DNA of 5,202 bases. Source: Muribaculaceae bacterium. GTDB taxonomy: Bacteria > Bacteroidota > Bacteroidia > Bacteroidales > Muribaculaceae. Of this stretch, positions 1-5,202 are shown in pieces. Made by a program: the position numbers and the translations under genes. Position 1 is the stretch's first letter. Each line of letters begins with the position of its first letter. The notes beneath the pieces were generated by a model, which saw nothing but the letters and a program-made list of their open reading frames with translations, had not been told where the DNA came from and searched no databases. Where the stretch lies: positions 1 through 5,202 of the forward strand of contig JAKSMA010000177.1 of assembly GCA_024400895.1 (NCBI GenBank), written 5' to 3'.

Positions 1-167
1 TCTCACTCAGAATATCGCAGAAGGTAGATTTCAGCCACACAAAAAACCTACATCCATATCTCAATTTTAACATTTCACCGCCCATAATTTCCGCTCAATT
101 TCTTGCTTCAAAAAAAAGTATGACTTTTACATAAGTTTTTACAAAAAACGAGAGAAAATGTGCACTT

Positions 168-211
168 TTTGATAAATATAACGAATGTGTGCGTAATTTT
201 GCGTAATTTTG
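168..211 (+). promoter_or_regulatory. Candidate serB promoter with duplicated -7 element
   Basis: The sequence GCGTAATTTT occurs twice in tandem (191-200 and 201-210), so the Bacteroidetes -7 consensus TAnnTTTG appears twice as TAATTTTG (194-201 and 204-211). A TTTG at 168-171 could be the -33 element for the first copy. The spacer is 22 bp, slightly longer than the usual 19-21. The second copy has no matching -33 at the right distance. The serB ATG lies about 30-40 bp downstream. The motif match is visible in the sequence; promoter activity is inferred. Confidence 0.45.
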
Positions 212-242
212 CAGCTGGTTTTTTATAAAGCATAATTTTTTT

Positions 243-1472
243 ATGACTCACGAAAAAGACGAAATTATTCTCATCAGCATCTCCGGACACGACAAGCCGG
301 GTGTGACATCAGCCCTCACTGGCATATTAGGGAAATTCGGTTCTACAATCCTTGATATTGGCCAAAGCGACATTCACCATCGCCTCTCGCTTGGCATCCT
401 GTTCAAGACCACAAGCACCCTGAGTGGCGAGATTATGAAGGAACTATTCTTCAAAGCCACTGAAATGGGCGTGAACATCAATTACACCCCTATCGCCACC
501 GACGACTATCAGGAATGGGTGAGCCTACAGGGCAAAAACCGTTATATCATCACCATACTCGGCCGCGAAATCACCGCTGAGCAAATTTCTGCCGTCAGCG
601 GCATTGTGGCACAGCAAGGACTGAACATCGACGATATCAAGCGCCTTACCGGACGCATCCCTATTACCAACGAGAAAAACGCTCCGCAACGCTCATGCAT
701 TGAGTTCTCGGTACGTGGCAACCCCATCGACAAAGAAGCTATGCAAGCGGAATTCATGCGCGTGAGCAACGAACTGGGCTTTGACGTTTCGCTCCAAGAA
801 GATAACATGTATCGACGCTGCCGCCGCCTCATCTGCTTTGATATGGACTCCACGCTCATCCAAACAGAGTGTATCGACGAATTGGCCATCCGCGCTGGCG
901 TGGGCGACGAAGTGAAAGCCATCACCGCGAGCGCCATGCGTGGCGAAATCGATTTCAAAGAAAGTTTCACCAAGCGTGTGGCATTGCTTAAAGGACTCGA
1001 CGAGAGCGTGATGAAGGAGATTGCAGACAACCTGCCAATCACCGAAGGCGTGGACCGGCTGATGCGTGCCCTCAAGCGAACCGGCTATAAAATCGCCATT
1101 CTCTCTTGTGCATTCCCCTAGTTCGGTAATGTGCTTAAAAATAAGTATGGCATCGACTATGTGTATGCCAACGAACTTGAAATCGACGACAACGGCAAAC
1201 TCACTGGTCGATATGTGGGCGAAATCGTCGACGGTCGACGAAAAGCCGAGCTGCTCAGTCTGCTCGCACAAGTAGAAAATGTGAACATCGCACAGACCAT
1301 CGCCGTGGGTGACGGCGCCAACGACCTTCCTATGCTCCGCGCAGCTGGTCTCGGAATCGCATTCCGCGCCAAGCCAAAGGTAAAGGAAACTGCCCAACAG
1401 AGCATGTCCACCATCGGCCTCGACGATGTACTCTACGTCCTCGGTTCCAAGGCTTCATTCATGGCAGAATAA
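243..1472 (+). pseudogene. serB: Phosphoserine phosphatase SerB, interrupted by in-frame TAG at codon 293
   Basis: SerB hydrolyses O-phospho-L-serine to serine, the last step of serine biosynthesis, in the cytosol. Reading through the stop gives 409 residues, a length I recall as normal for the Bacteroidetes form with two N-terminal ACT domains (about residues 7-80 and 100-175). The HAD phosphatase domain follows. Motif I is DMDST, with nucleophile Asp200 and acid/base Asp202. The motif III lysine is probably Lys334 in VDGRRKAE. Motif IV is GDGAND, with Asp357 and Asp361. The open frame 243-1121 ends at TAG (1119-1121), and the same frame continues uninterrupted to TAA at 1470-1472. The stop falls directly after motif II, which reads ILSCAFP where the family has SGGFT[YF]; the catalytic-loop glycines are lost as well. 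The truncated 292-residue product lacks motifs III and IV and should be inactive. The downstream half (about 1131-1472, GTG possible) cannot act alone. A sequencing or assembly error is a real alternative. Family identity is near certain; pseudogene status is not. Confidence 0.88.
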
Positions 1473-1506
1473 CATCCCGACGCACCGGCATCGGGCCATA
1501 AACATA

Positions 1507-1550
1507 AAGAGCACCGCTCCCTTCACGATTGAACAGGGAGCTGTGCTTTT
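1507..1550. terminator. Bidirectional intrinsic terminator between serB and rmuC
   Basis: The arms AGCAC-C-GCTCCCT (1510-1522) and AGGGAGC-T-GTGCT (1535-1547) pair as 5 + 7 bp around one C/T mismatch, with a 12-nt loop. Flanking AAA (1506-1508) and TTTT (1547-1550) lengthen the stem and supply a short U tract on the plus strand. The minus-strand transcript leaves the hairpin into CTTTATGTTT, which is also T-rich. The hairpin lies 34 bp after the serB stop and just after the rmuC stop, where convergent genes would share a terminator. Confidence 0.8.
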
Positions 1551-1571
1551 ACATTCTATGGTGGAAACTTC

Positions 1572-2717
1572 TTACTCTGGGAGGAGTTTTGTGGCTTTGG
1601 CACCCAGTTCTTTCACCTTCTGCGCCCGCCCTACAAGGTTACCTTTGCCCTCTGAAAGTTTCTTCAACGCATCGCCATGCGCTTTCTGAGCGTTTTCAAT
1701 GGCTTTTCCTACCGATTCCATATCGGCCATGAAGCCAACAAGTTTGTCGTACATTTTTCCAGCTTCGTCGGCGATGGCAATGGCATTTTTCGACTGACGG
1801 TCGCGAGCCCAAAGCTGACTTATGAGTTTCACCACCGAAATGAGGTGCGTAGGGCTCACCATCACCACCTGGCGCTTATAGGCATATTCCCAAAGCAAAG
1901 CATCATTGCTCATTGCCAGCATATACGCTGGCTCGTTGGGCACAAACATCATCACAAAATCGGCAGAATCCTTGATTTGCTGATATTTTTTTGCCGCCAG
2001 TTCATCCACATGCTTCTTCACACTTGCAATATGACGCTTCAAAGCCTCATTTCGCACCGTATCATCATCCGCGTTTACATAGTCGACATAGGCAGTGAGC
2101 GACACCTTTGAGTCGATTACAAGCCGCTTGTTGTCGGGCATGACAAACACCACATCGGGGCGCAATCTGCTGCCTTCTTCGCTCTTTAGCACCGTACCGT
2201 CGGCCTCGCGTGTCATCTGCGTTTCATAGTTCACGCCCTCTTGCAAGCCCGACATATCCAGTATCTGCTTCAGCATCAGCTCGCCCCAGTCGCCCTGCAC
2301 TTTGCTGTCGCCACGCAGCGCAAGCGTGAGTTCCTTCGCCTCCTGCCCTATATTGCGGTTCATGTCGCTCAAGTCTTTGATTTGCTGCTTCAAAGCGGCG
2401 GCGTAGCTCACCTGCTCCATTTTGTAGCCATCGATGGAGCGCTTCAGCGTTTCCAGATTCTCTTTCAGCGGTTTCACAATTTCGCCCATACGAGCATCGT
2501 TGGCCTCACGCATCGAGCGACTCTGCTCCACAAGCAGCTGCTGCGCCACATCCTTGAACACAAGGCGAGAGTCTTCTTTCAGTCGTTGCTGCTCTTCGCC
2601 CAAAATACGCACTTGTTCCTGCATACGCGCACTTTGTTCACGCGCCTGCAGAAGCATCATCACCAGCGCCACGATGGCTGCCAGTGCCAATACAGATACA
2701 ATGATTATTCCAGTCAT
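1572..2717 (-). CDS. rmuC: RmuC family protein (DNA recombination/genome stability)
   Basis: RmuC proteins are associated with limiting recombination at inverted repeats and have a restriction-endonuclease-like fold; their exact biochemical activity is not settled. The 381-residue product starts with one hydrophobic membrane-anchor segment (about 3-24). A long charged, Gln/Glu-rich coiled coil follows (about 25-130), then the conserved RmuC domain (about 138-345). Its hallmarks are visible: QGDWGE at 141-146, RPDVVFVMPD at 186-195, VIDSKVSL at 200-207 and MFVPNEPAY at 257-265. Asp188 with Asp202-x-Lys204 fits a PD-(D/E)xK-type active site. A basic Lys/Gly-rich tail ends the protein. The length is within the family's usual range. 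The start ATG at 2717 puts the hydrophobic anchor at the very N-terminus, and the gene ends in TAA. It converges on serB and diverges from the DUF695 gene. A membrane-tethered nuclease-like protein is the natural reading, but substrate and function here are inferred from family. Confidence 0.93.
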   Translation of the reverse strand: MTGIIIVSVLALAAIVALVMMLLQAREQSARMQEQVRILGEEQQRLKEDSRLVFKDVAQQLLVEQSRSMREANDARMGEIVKPLKENLETLKRSIDGYKMEQVSYAAALKQQIKDLSDMNRNIGQEAKELTLALRGDSKVQGDWGELMLKQILDMSGLQEGVNYETQMTREADGTVLKSEEGSRLRPDVVFVMPDNKRLVIDSKVSLTAYVDYVNADDDTVRNEALKRHIASVKKHVDELAAKKYQQIKDSADFVMMFVPNEPAYMLAMSNDALLWEYAYKRQVVMVSPTHLISVVKLISQLWARDRQSKNAIAIADEAGKMYDKLVGFMADMESVGKAIENAQKAHGDALKKLSEGKGNLVGRAQKVKELGAKATKLLPE

Positions 2718-2755
2718 AGTGTTTTGATTTTAATATTGTGTGTTTATCTTATCCC

Positions 2756-2787
2756 CAAAGTTAGCATTTTTCGCTTAATCAAAAAAA
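2756..2787 (-). promoter_or_regulatory. Candidate rmuC promoter
   Basis: Read on the minus strand, 2763-2756 is TAACTTTG, an exact match to TAnnTTTG, 39 bp upstream of the rmuC ATG. A T-rich -33-like stretch lies upstream (reverse complement of CAAAAAAA, 2780-2787). The best TTTG spacing is only 16 bp, whereas a TTTT at 20 bp is available. The -7 is convincing; the -33 is weak. Confidence 0.5.
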
Positions 2788-2802
2788 TAGTAACACTTAA
2801 AA

Positions 2803-2833
2803 TTGGTAATCTCGGCAAAGTTTCCTAATTTTA
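2803..2833 (+). promoter_or_regulatory. Candidate promoter of the DUF695/small membrane protein unit
   Basis: TTG at 2803-2805, a 20-bp spacer and TAATTTTA at 2826-2833 (7 of 8 matches to TAnnTTTG) fit the Bacteroidetes promoter layout. The ATG is 33 bp beyond the -7 element. It lies back to back with the rmuC promoter, so the 148-bp gap serves two divergent genes. Confidence 0.4.
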
Positions 2834-2865
2834 ACCTCTGTAAAACAACTATCGACGTAATTATT

Positions 2866-3315
2866 ATGGCAAAACTTCACATTTCCAACGATTGGTGGAC
2901 TGCTCCAGCCGAAGCTGAGAACGGCAATCTCATCTTAGTGACTGGACGCAGAAACATGCAAAATGTGCGCGACACGCAAAAGTATATCTATCGATTAGAG
3001 ATGACATGGGCCTACGAGCCTGCAGAGCAGGGCATGCCCTCCTTCGAAACATCATCACTGATGGAAAAAGTGCAAGACGCCATAGAGGAATGCTTTTCAA
3101 AAGACCCTACTGCCGTGAACACCGGCATCTACACCGGCGATGGTCAGCGCAACTGGGTGTTCTATGTTCGCAGCCTCCACATATTCCAAAAGAAGATTAA
3201 TGAAGTGCTTGCCAACTTCCCCCCTCTCCCACTCTCTTTCCATGCAGAGGAAGACCCCGAGTGGGAAGAATACGACGAAATGTGCGAAACTGAAATCCAA
3301 GATGAAGAACTATAA
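2866..3315 (+). CDS. DUF695-type protein of unknown function
   Basis: The 149-residue soluble protein has no signal peptide or membrane segment. Several features recall the DUF695 family: an aromatic-rich N-terminal strand pattern (NDWWTAP at 8-14), YRLEMTWAYEP at 42-52 followed by GMPSFE (56-61), the segment GIYTGDGQRNWVFYVRS (87-103), and DPEWEEY (130-136) near the acidic C-terminus. The family's function is unknown. The tail (about 128-149) is strongly acidic and ends DEEL. An in-frame ATG at 2803 would add 21 residues. The start at 2866 is preferred because the longer version overlaps the candidate promoter, and the extension (rich in Cys, Asn and Ile) does not resemble a family N-terminus. 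The gene ends in TAA, 12 bp before a small membrane-protein gene that is probably co-transcribed. The family assignment is from memory of motif pattern, not a search. Confidence 0.8.
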   Translation: MAKLHISNDWWTAPAEAENGNLILVTGRRNMQNVRDTQKYIYRLEMTWAYEPAEQGMPSFETSSLMEKVQDAIEECFSKDPTAVNTGIYTGDGQRNWVFYVRSLHIFQKKINEVLANFPPLPLSFHAEEDPEWEEYDEMCETEIQDEEL

Positions 3316-3327
3316 TTCGGCTTTATC

Positions 3328-3606
3328 ATGAAACATCTGCTCACATCTGGCGACGACCACCTGTATTTATGGATTATCATAGCTGTGGCTATCGGAGCCA
3401 TGGCCGGATTGATTACTGCAATTTTCACCCATCACGGCAAAAACAATAGCAATGCCCCATCCACTGCTGATGGAGATGCCGACGACCTCAACGAAATTGA
3501 GACTTCAAAAAGTCGCGTGCCCATCTTTATTATGCTCGTGTTCACCGTACTCGCTTTCCTCATCTGCTGGCTCGTAGAAGCCATCCAGCACCGAGGCATC
3601 CTATAA
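3328..3606 (+). CDS. Small hypothetical membrane protein with two transmembrane helices
   Basis: I do not recognise this 92-residue protein. It has two clear hydrophobic helices: about residues 12-34 (LYLWIIIAVAIGAMAGLITA) and about 64-84 (VPIFIMLVFTVLAFLICWLV). They are joined by a polar loop of roughly 30 residues rich in Asn, Asp, Ser and Glu (ADGDADDLNE). The first helix has a Gly/Ala-rich face (IGAMAG) that could pack against a partner. The start codon is 12 bp after the DUF695 stop, which suggests one transcript and perhaps translational coupling. The gene ends in TAA. Being in frame, open and hydrophobic in a patterned way makes a real gene likely. No catalytic motif is present. It may be an inner-membrane partner of the upstream protein, but that is only contextual inference. 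Confidence 0.72.
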   Translation: MKHLLTSGDDHLYLWIIIAVAIGAMAGLITAIFTHHGKNNSNAPSTADGDADDLNEIETSKSRVPIFIMLVFTVLAFLICWLVEAIQHRGIL

Positions 3607-3795
3607 CCTTGTGTTTCTCACAAAAACCGAACGCCTGTATCATGCGATTCAAAGATTCAGGTGCCGTGCCCACGCCCAGCCTGTCTGAGAACTGATGCGA
3701 TGAGCGATAAGTAGCCGTCGCTTTCAATCTGTTGTGAGTGCGATGCTATATTTTCAGTTTTCAGACACCCTCCCCCTCCTTAAACCCTTTTGACA
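3607..3795. other. Intergenic stretch without a supported gene; minus-strand open frame
   Basis: No gene is supported here. On the minus strand, 3745 to 3560 stays open for 61 codons (fragments such as YRSSHQFSDRLGVG and TAPESLNRMIQ), running into the end of the small membrane-protein gene. It lacks a plausible start near its beginning and I see no promoter for it. A near-perfect 8-bp inverted repeat (CCTGTATC 3634-3641, GATTCAGG 3654-3661, one mismatch) and a 7-bp tandem duplication TTTTCAG (3751-3764) are present. It could be a decayed gene or a copy of a dispersed intergenic repeat. Confidence 0.35.
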
Positions 3796-3826
3796 TTGCC
3801 ACCGCCTCGCGAAATCCTTATCTTCG
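3796..3826 (+). promoter_or_regulatory. Candidate promoter inside the 600-bp intergenic region
   Basis: TTG at 3796-3798, a 20-bp spacer and TATCTTCG at 3819-3826 (7 of 8 matches to TAnnTTTG) followed by CACC fit the Bacteroidetes promoter pattern. The predicted start of transcription is near 3833, which would send a transcript through the stem-loop, the tandem repeat and a small ORF. No annotated-size gene follows before 4209, so the product would be a small RNA, a small protein or a very long leader for the transporter. Confidence 0.4.
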
Positions 3827-3857
3827 CACCAGAGTTTTTTGGCATATTGAATATATA

Positions 3858-4064
3858 ATGAAAGGTGTTCACTCGAAACACGAAAACAGGCCCCACTTCC
3901 GATATGGACCAGAAAATGGGCGGTTTTTGGTCCAAAAGCGAAATCAAAATGGGTGTTTCAGGTGTTTCAGGTGTTCCGGGTGTTTCGAGTCCGAAACTGA
4001 ACAGAAAATCTGTGCCGAACAAAAATTTCACCAACCGAGCGCCACGCTCATCAACCCAAAATGA
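3858..4064 (+). CDS. Possible 68-residue Cys-rich small protein (doubtful)
   Basis: An ATG 25 bp after the candidate transcription start opens a frame of 68 residues ending in TGA. The 9-bp tandem repeat is read in this frame as C-F-R units, giving GCFRCFRCSGCF at about residues 32-43, followed by SETEQKICAEQKFHQ. The five cysteines could suggest metal binding or disulphides. However, because the repeat unit is a multiple of three, the repeat tract itself can stay open in every frame: the alternative plus frame gives GVS repeats and the minus strand gives TPE repeats. Composition alone is therefore no proof. No family recognised, and it may not be translated at all. Confidence 0.22.
   Translation: MKGVHSKHENRPHFRYGPENGRFLVQKRNQNGCFRCFRCSGCFESETEQKICAEQKFHQPSATLINPK
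3906..3933 (+). other. Stem-loop, 10-bp stem with one G-U pair
   Basis: GGACCAGAAA (3906-3915) pairs with TTTTTGGTCC (3924-3933) around the 8-nt loop ATGGGCGG; the only non-Watson-Crick pair is G3912-U3927. The stem is followed by AAAAG rather than U residues, so on the plus strand it does not look like an intrinsic terminator. It sits inside the 11-bp inverted repeat and about 75 nt after the candidate promoter, so a structured small RNA or an mRNA leader element is possible. Confidence 0.55.
3952..3987. repeat. 9-bp tandem repeat, four units
   Basis: Units are GGTGTTTCA (3952-3960), GGTGTTTCA (3961-3969), GGTGTTCCG (3970-3978) and GGTGTTTCG (3979-3987). The first two are identical and the others differ at one or two positions. 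A related GGTGTTCA lies at 3864-3871. The array is short and imperfect. Its length in multiples of nine means copy-number change would not shift a reading frame. Confidence 0.85.
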
Positions 4065-4140
4065 ACATTCATCCCCTCAACCTATGCAAGTCATAGCTCT
4101 TCCAGTTTGACGCGGCTGTCCAGCCATGAAGCGGTTGGGA

Positions 4141-4172
4141 TTTCGGTAACTCGGGAAAAAATTGTAACTTTG
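4141..4172 (+). promoter_or_regulatory. Candidate promoter of the transporter gene
   Basis: TAACTTTG at 4165-4172 matches TAnnTTTG exactly and is followed by CAG, as at serB. TTTC at 4141-4144, 20 bp upstream, is a one-mismatch -33 (TTTG). The ATG lies 36 bp after the -7, giving a leader of about 30 nt. This is the best-matching promoter in the window. Confidence 0.65.
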
Positions 4173-4186
4173 CAGTCCGAAACGGG

Positions 4187-4203
4187 AAATTTACAATAAA
4201 TTT
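4187..4203 (+). promoter_or_regulatory. AT-only hairpin in the transporter leader
   Basis: AAATTTA (4187-4193) and TAAATTT (4197-4203) are perfect reverse complements separated by CAA, ending 5 nt before the ATG. It could mask or position the ribosome start site, or be an operator half-site pair. An all-AT stem in an AT-rich leader can also arise by chance. Confidence 0.3.
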
Positions 4204-4208
4204 TATAT

Positions 4209-5202
4209 ATGGACTGGTTAATTGATTTATTTGCGGGTAGCACCATCGCTCATGCCCTGTTTATCTATTCCATCGTCATCGCCATTGGTGTGATTTTGGG
4301 CAAGGTGAAGTTTTTCGGCATTTCGCTTGGCGCCACCTTTGTGCTTTTTGTGGGTATTCTCGCTGGGCATCTTGGCCATGTTATCTCTCCTGACCAAGCA
4401 TTTGTCAACCAAAACACGCTGAAATTCATTCAGGAATTTGGTTTGATTCTTTTTGTGTTCTCTATCGGTCTGCAAGTGGGACCATCGTTTTTCTCTTCGT
4501 TTAAAGAAGGCGGCATGCTGCTCAATGGTTTAGCCCTCTGTATCATTGGCCTTAACATTGTGGTGGCGTTGGCCATCTATTTCGGCATTGGTGGTATAGA
4601 ACCTAACGAAATTGTGGGTATCCTTTCGGGTGCAGTTACCAATACTCCTGGATTGGGTGCTGCTCAGCAAGCTCTTATCGAGACAAAAGGCGACGCTGCA
4701 TCATTGCTCAATGAGCAGATGTCAATGGGGTACGCCGCTGCATATCCTCTTGGTGTGGTGGGCATTATCCTTTCGATGATTCTTGTGAAAGCTATCTTTA
4801 AAATCAACATCAAGAACGATGCAAAAGAAATTGAAGATGACAACGCCAACAGTTTGCTCAAGCCACATGTGGTAACCTACAAAGTGACCAATAAACTGAT
4901 TTTCGACCGCACTATCAAACGCTTACACGACATTATGGACCGCAACTTCGTGATTTCACGTGTCAAGAAAAAAGATGGTGCTATCGTGATACCAGTCAAT
5001 GACACTGTGGTTGCAGAAGGTGATTTGCTTCGCGTGGTGATTTCAGAACAAGACGAGGAAGTGTTCGACGCTGTGATTGGGCCAAAGGTGGAGTTCGACT
5101 GGAAGGTGGAACAAACGCCAGTGGTAAGTCGCCGCATTGTGGTCACAAACAGCGAATTCTCTGGCCGCAAACTCGGCTCGCTTCGTTTGCCTAAGGGTTA
5201 TG
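4209..5202 (+). CDS. AspT/YidE-type putative transporter (3' end outside window)
   Basis: The protein belongs to the aspartate:alanine exchanger (AAE/AspT) type, inner-membrane carriers also represented by E. coli YidE and YbjL; the substrate of this member is unknown. The 331 visible residues contain the first transporter half, about 10-195, with hydrophobic helices and the conserved features FGLILFVFSIGLQVGPSF (77-94), GAVTNTPGLGAAQQAL (141-156) and AAAYPLGVVG (176-185). A cytosolic RCK_C/TrkA-C-like domain follows at about 218-290, with the typical ending NDTVVAEGDLLRVV (264-277). The start of a second such domain is cut by the window edge (from about 303). Family members are about 550 residues with a second membrane half, so roughly 40% is missing by position, not by mutation. 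The ATG at 4209 is preceded by a strong promoter match and gives the expected short N-terminus before helix 1. RCK_C domains often bind small ligands, so allosteric control is plausible. Confidence 0.9.
   Translation, partial: MDWLIDLFAGSTIAHALFIYSIVIAIGVILGKVKFFGISLGATFVLFVGILAGHLGHVISPDQAFVNQNTLKFIQEFGLILFVFSIGLQVGPSFFSSFKEGGMLLNGLALCIIGLNIVVALAIYFGIGGIEPNEIVGILSGAVTNTPGLGAAQQALIETKGDAASLLNEQMSMGYAAAYPLGVVGIILSMILVKAIFKINIKNDAKEIEDDNANSLLKPHVVTYKVTNKLIFDRTIKRLHDIMDRNFVISRVKKKDGAIVIPVNDTVVAEGDLLRVVISEQDEEVFDAVIGPKVEFDWKVEQTPVVSRRIVVTNSEFSGRKLGSLRLPKGY

Larger units (their letters stand above)
3871..3990. repeat. 11-bp perfect inverted repeat with 98-nt interior
   Basis: ACTCGAAACAC (3871-3881) is the exact reverse complement of GTGTTTCGAGT (3980-3990). 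The interior holds a smaller stem-loop (3906-3933) and the tandem repeat, whose last unit forms most of the right arm. In a transcript this would close a multi-branch fold. Pairing is visible in the sequence; the fold and its function are inferred. Confidence 0.6.

Noticed and set aside
108..290. 60-codon minus-strand frame across the serB leader
   Set aside because: It is Lys/Phe-rich because the leader is AT-rich, overlaps the serB start antisense, and has no recognisable motif or promoter.
542..1075. 177-codon minus-strand open frame across serB, and the 693-1397 minus frame
   Set aside because: Both lie antisense to the conserved SerB coding frame, and their translations (Ser/Met/Arg-rich or His/Asp-rich) match the complement of SerB codons rather than any family.
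1107..1121. Compensated frameshift as the cause of the altered serB motif II
   Set aside because: The number of bases between conserved flanks equals the family's codon count and no shifted alignment restores SGGFT[YF]; separate substitutions fit better.
1677..2828. Plus-strand open frames antisense to rmuC (1677-2111, 2241-2828, 2434-2727)
   Set aside because: They are complements of the well-conserved RmuC frame and show His/Leu/Arg-rich low-information translations.
3609..3623. Hairpin TTGTG/CACAA just after the small membrane-protein gene, considered as a terminator
   Set aside because: The stem is only 5 bp, mostly A/T, and is followed by AAAAACC, not a U tract, so intrinsic termination is not supported.
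3952..3987. CRISPR array
   Set aside because: The repeats are 9 bp, directly abutting, with no spacers and no cas genes nearby; it is a minisatellite-type array.
3780..4034. Minus-strand 84-codon frame with TPETPETP repeats
   Set aside because: It is the complement of the tandem-repeat tract and I see no TAnnTTTG element on the minus strand upstream of it; the plus strand has the promoter match.

Overview
The window looks like chromosomal DNA of a member of the Bacteroidota, probably a Bacteroidales/Prevotella-like organism. Three things point that way. Several intergenic regions carry the Bacteroidetes -7 element TAnnTTTG, with a TTG-like -33 element about 20 bp upstream. Start codons have AT-rich leaders and no strong Shine-Dalgarno sequence. 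The proteins (a two-ACT-domain SerB of about 409 residues, RmuC, a DUF695-like protein and an AspT/YidE-type transporter) are typical of that group. The exact genus is inference.

Layout: (1) 1-242 is an AT-rich leader with a duplicated -7-like element. (2) 243-1472 (+) is serB, phosphoserine phosphatase, interrupted by an in-frame TAG at codon 293. The codons around it are also abnormal, so catalytic motif II reads S-C-A-F-P-stop instead of S-G-G-F-T-Y/F. (3) 1507-1550 is a strong hairpin between two convergent genes, probably a bidirectional terminator. (4) 1572-2717 (-) is rmuC. (5) 2718-2865 is a divergent promoter region. (6) 2866-3315 (+) is a DUF695-type protein, followed 12 bp later by a small two-helix membrane protein (3328-3606); the two probably form a transcription unit. 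(7) 3607-4208 is about 600 bp without a confident gene. It contains a plausible promoter, a 10-bp stem-loop, a 9-bp tandem repeat (4 units), an 11-bp long-range inverted repeat and a possible 68-residue Cys-rich small ORF. (8) 4209-5202 (+) is the first 331 codons of an aspartate:alanine-exchanger-type transporter that runs off the window end.

The genes do not form one pathway. SerB completes serine biosynthesis, RmuC is a nuclease-related protein tied to genome stability, and the transporter probably moves small carboxylates or amino acids. I found no CRISPR array, insertion sequence, tRNA, rRNA or phage gene. The two points most worth following up are the clustered lesion in the serB active-site loop and the structured, promoter-bearing intergenic segment at about 3796-3990. 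I do not see convincing evidence of a wholly new biological system.
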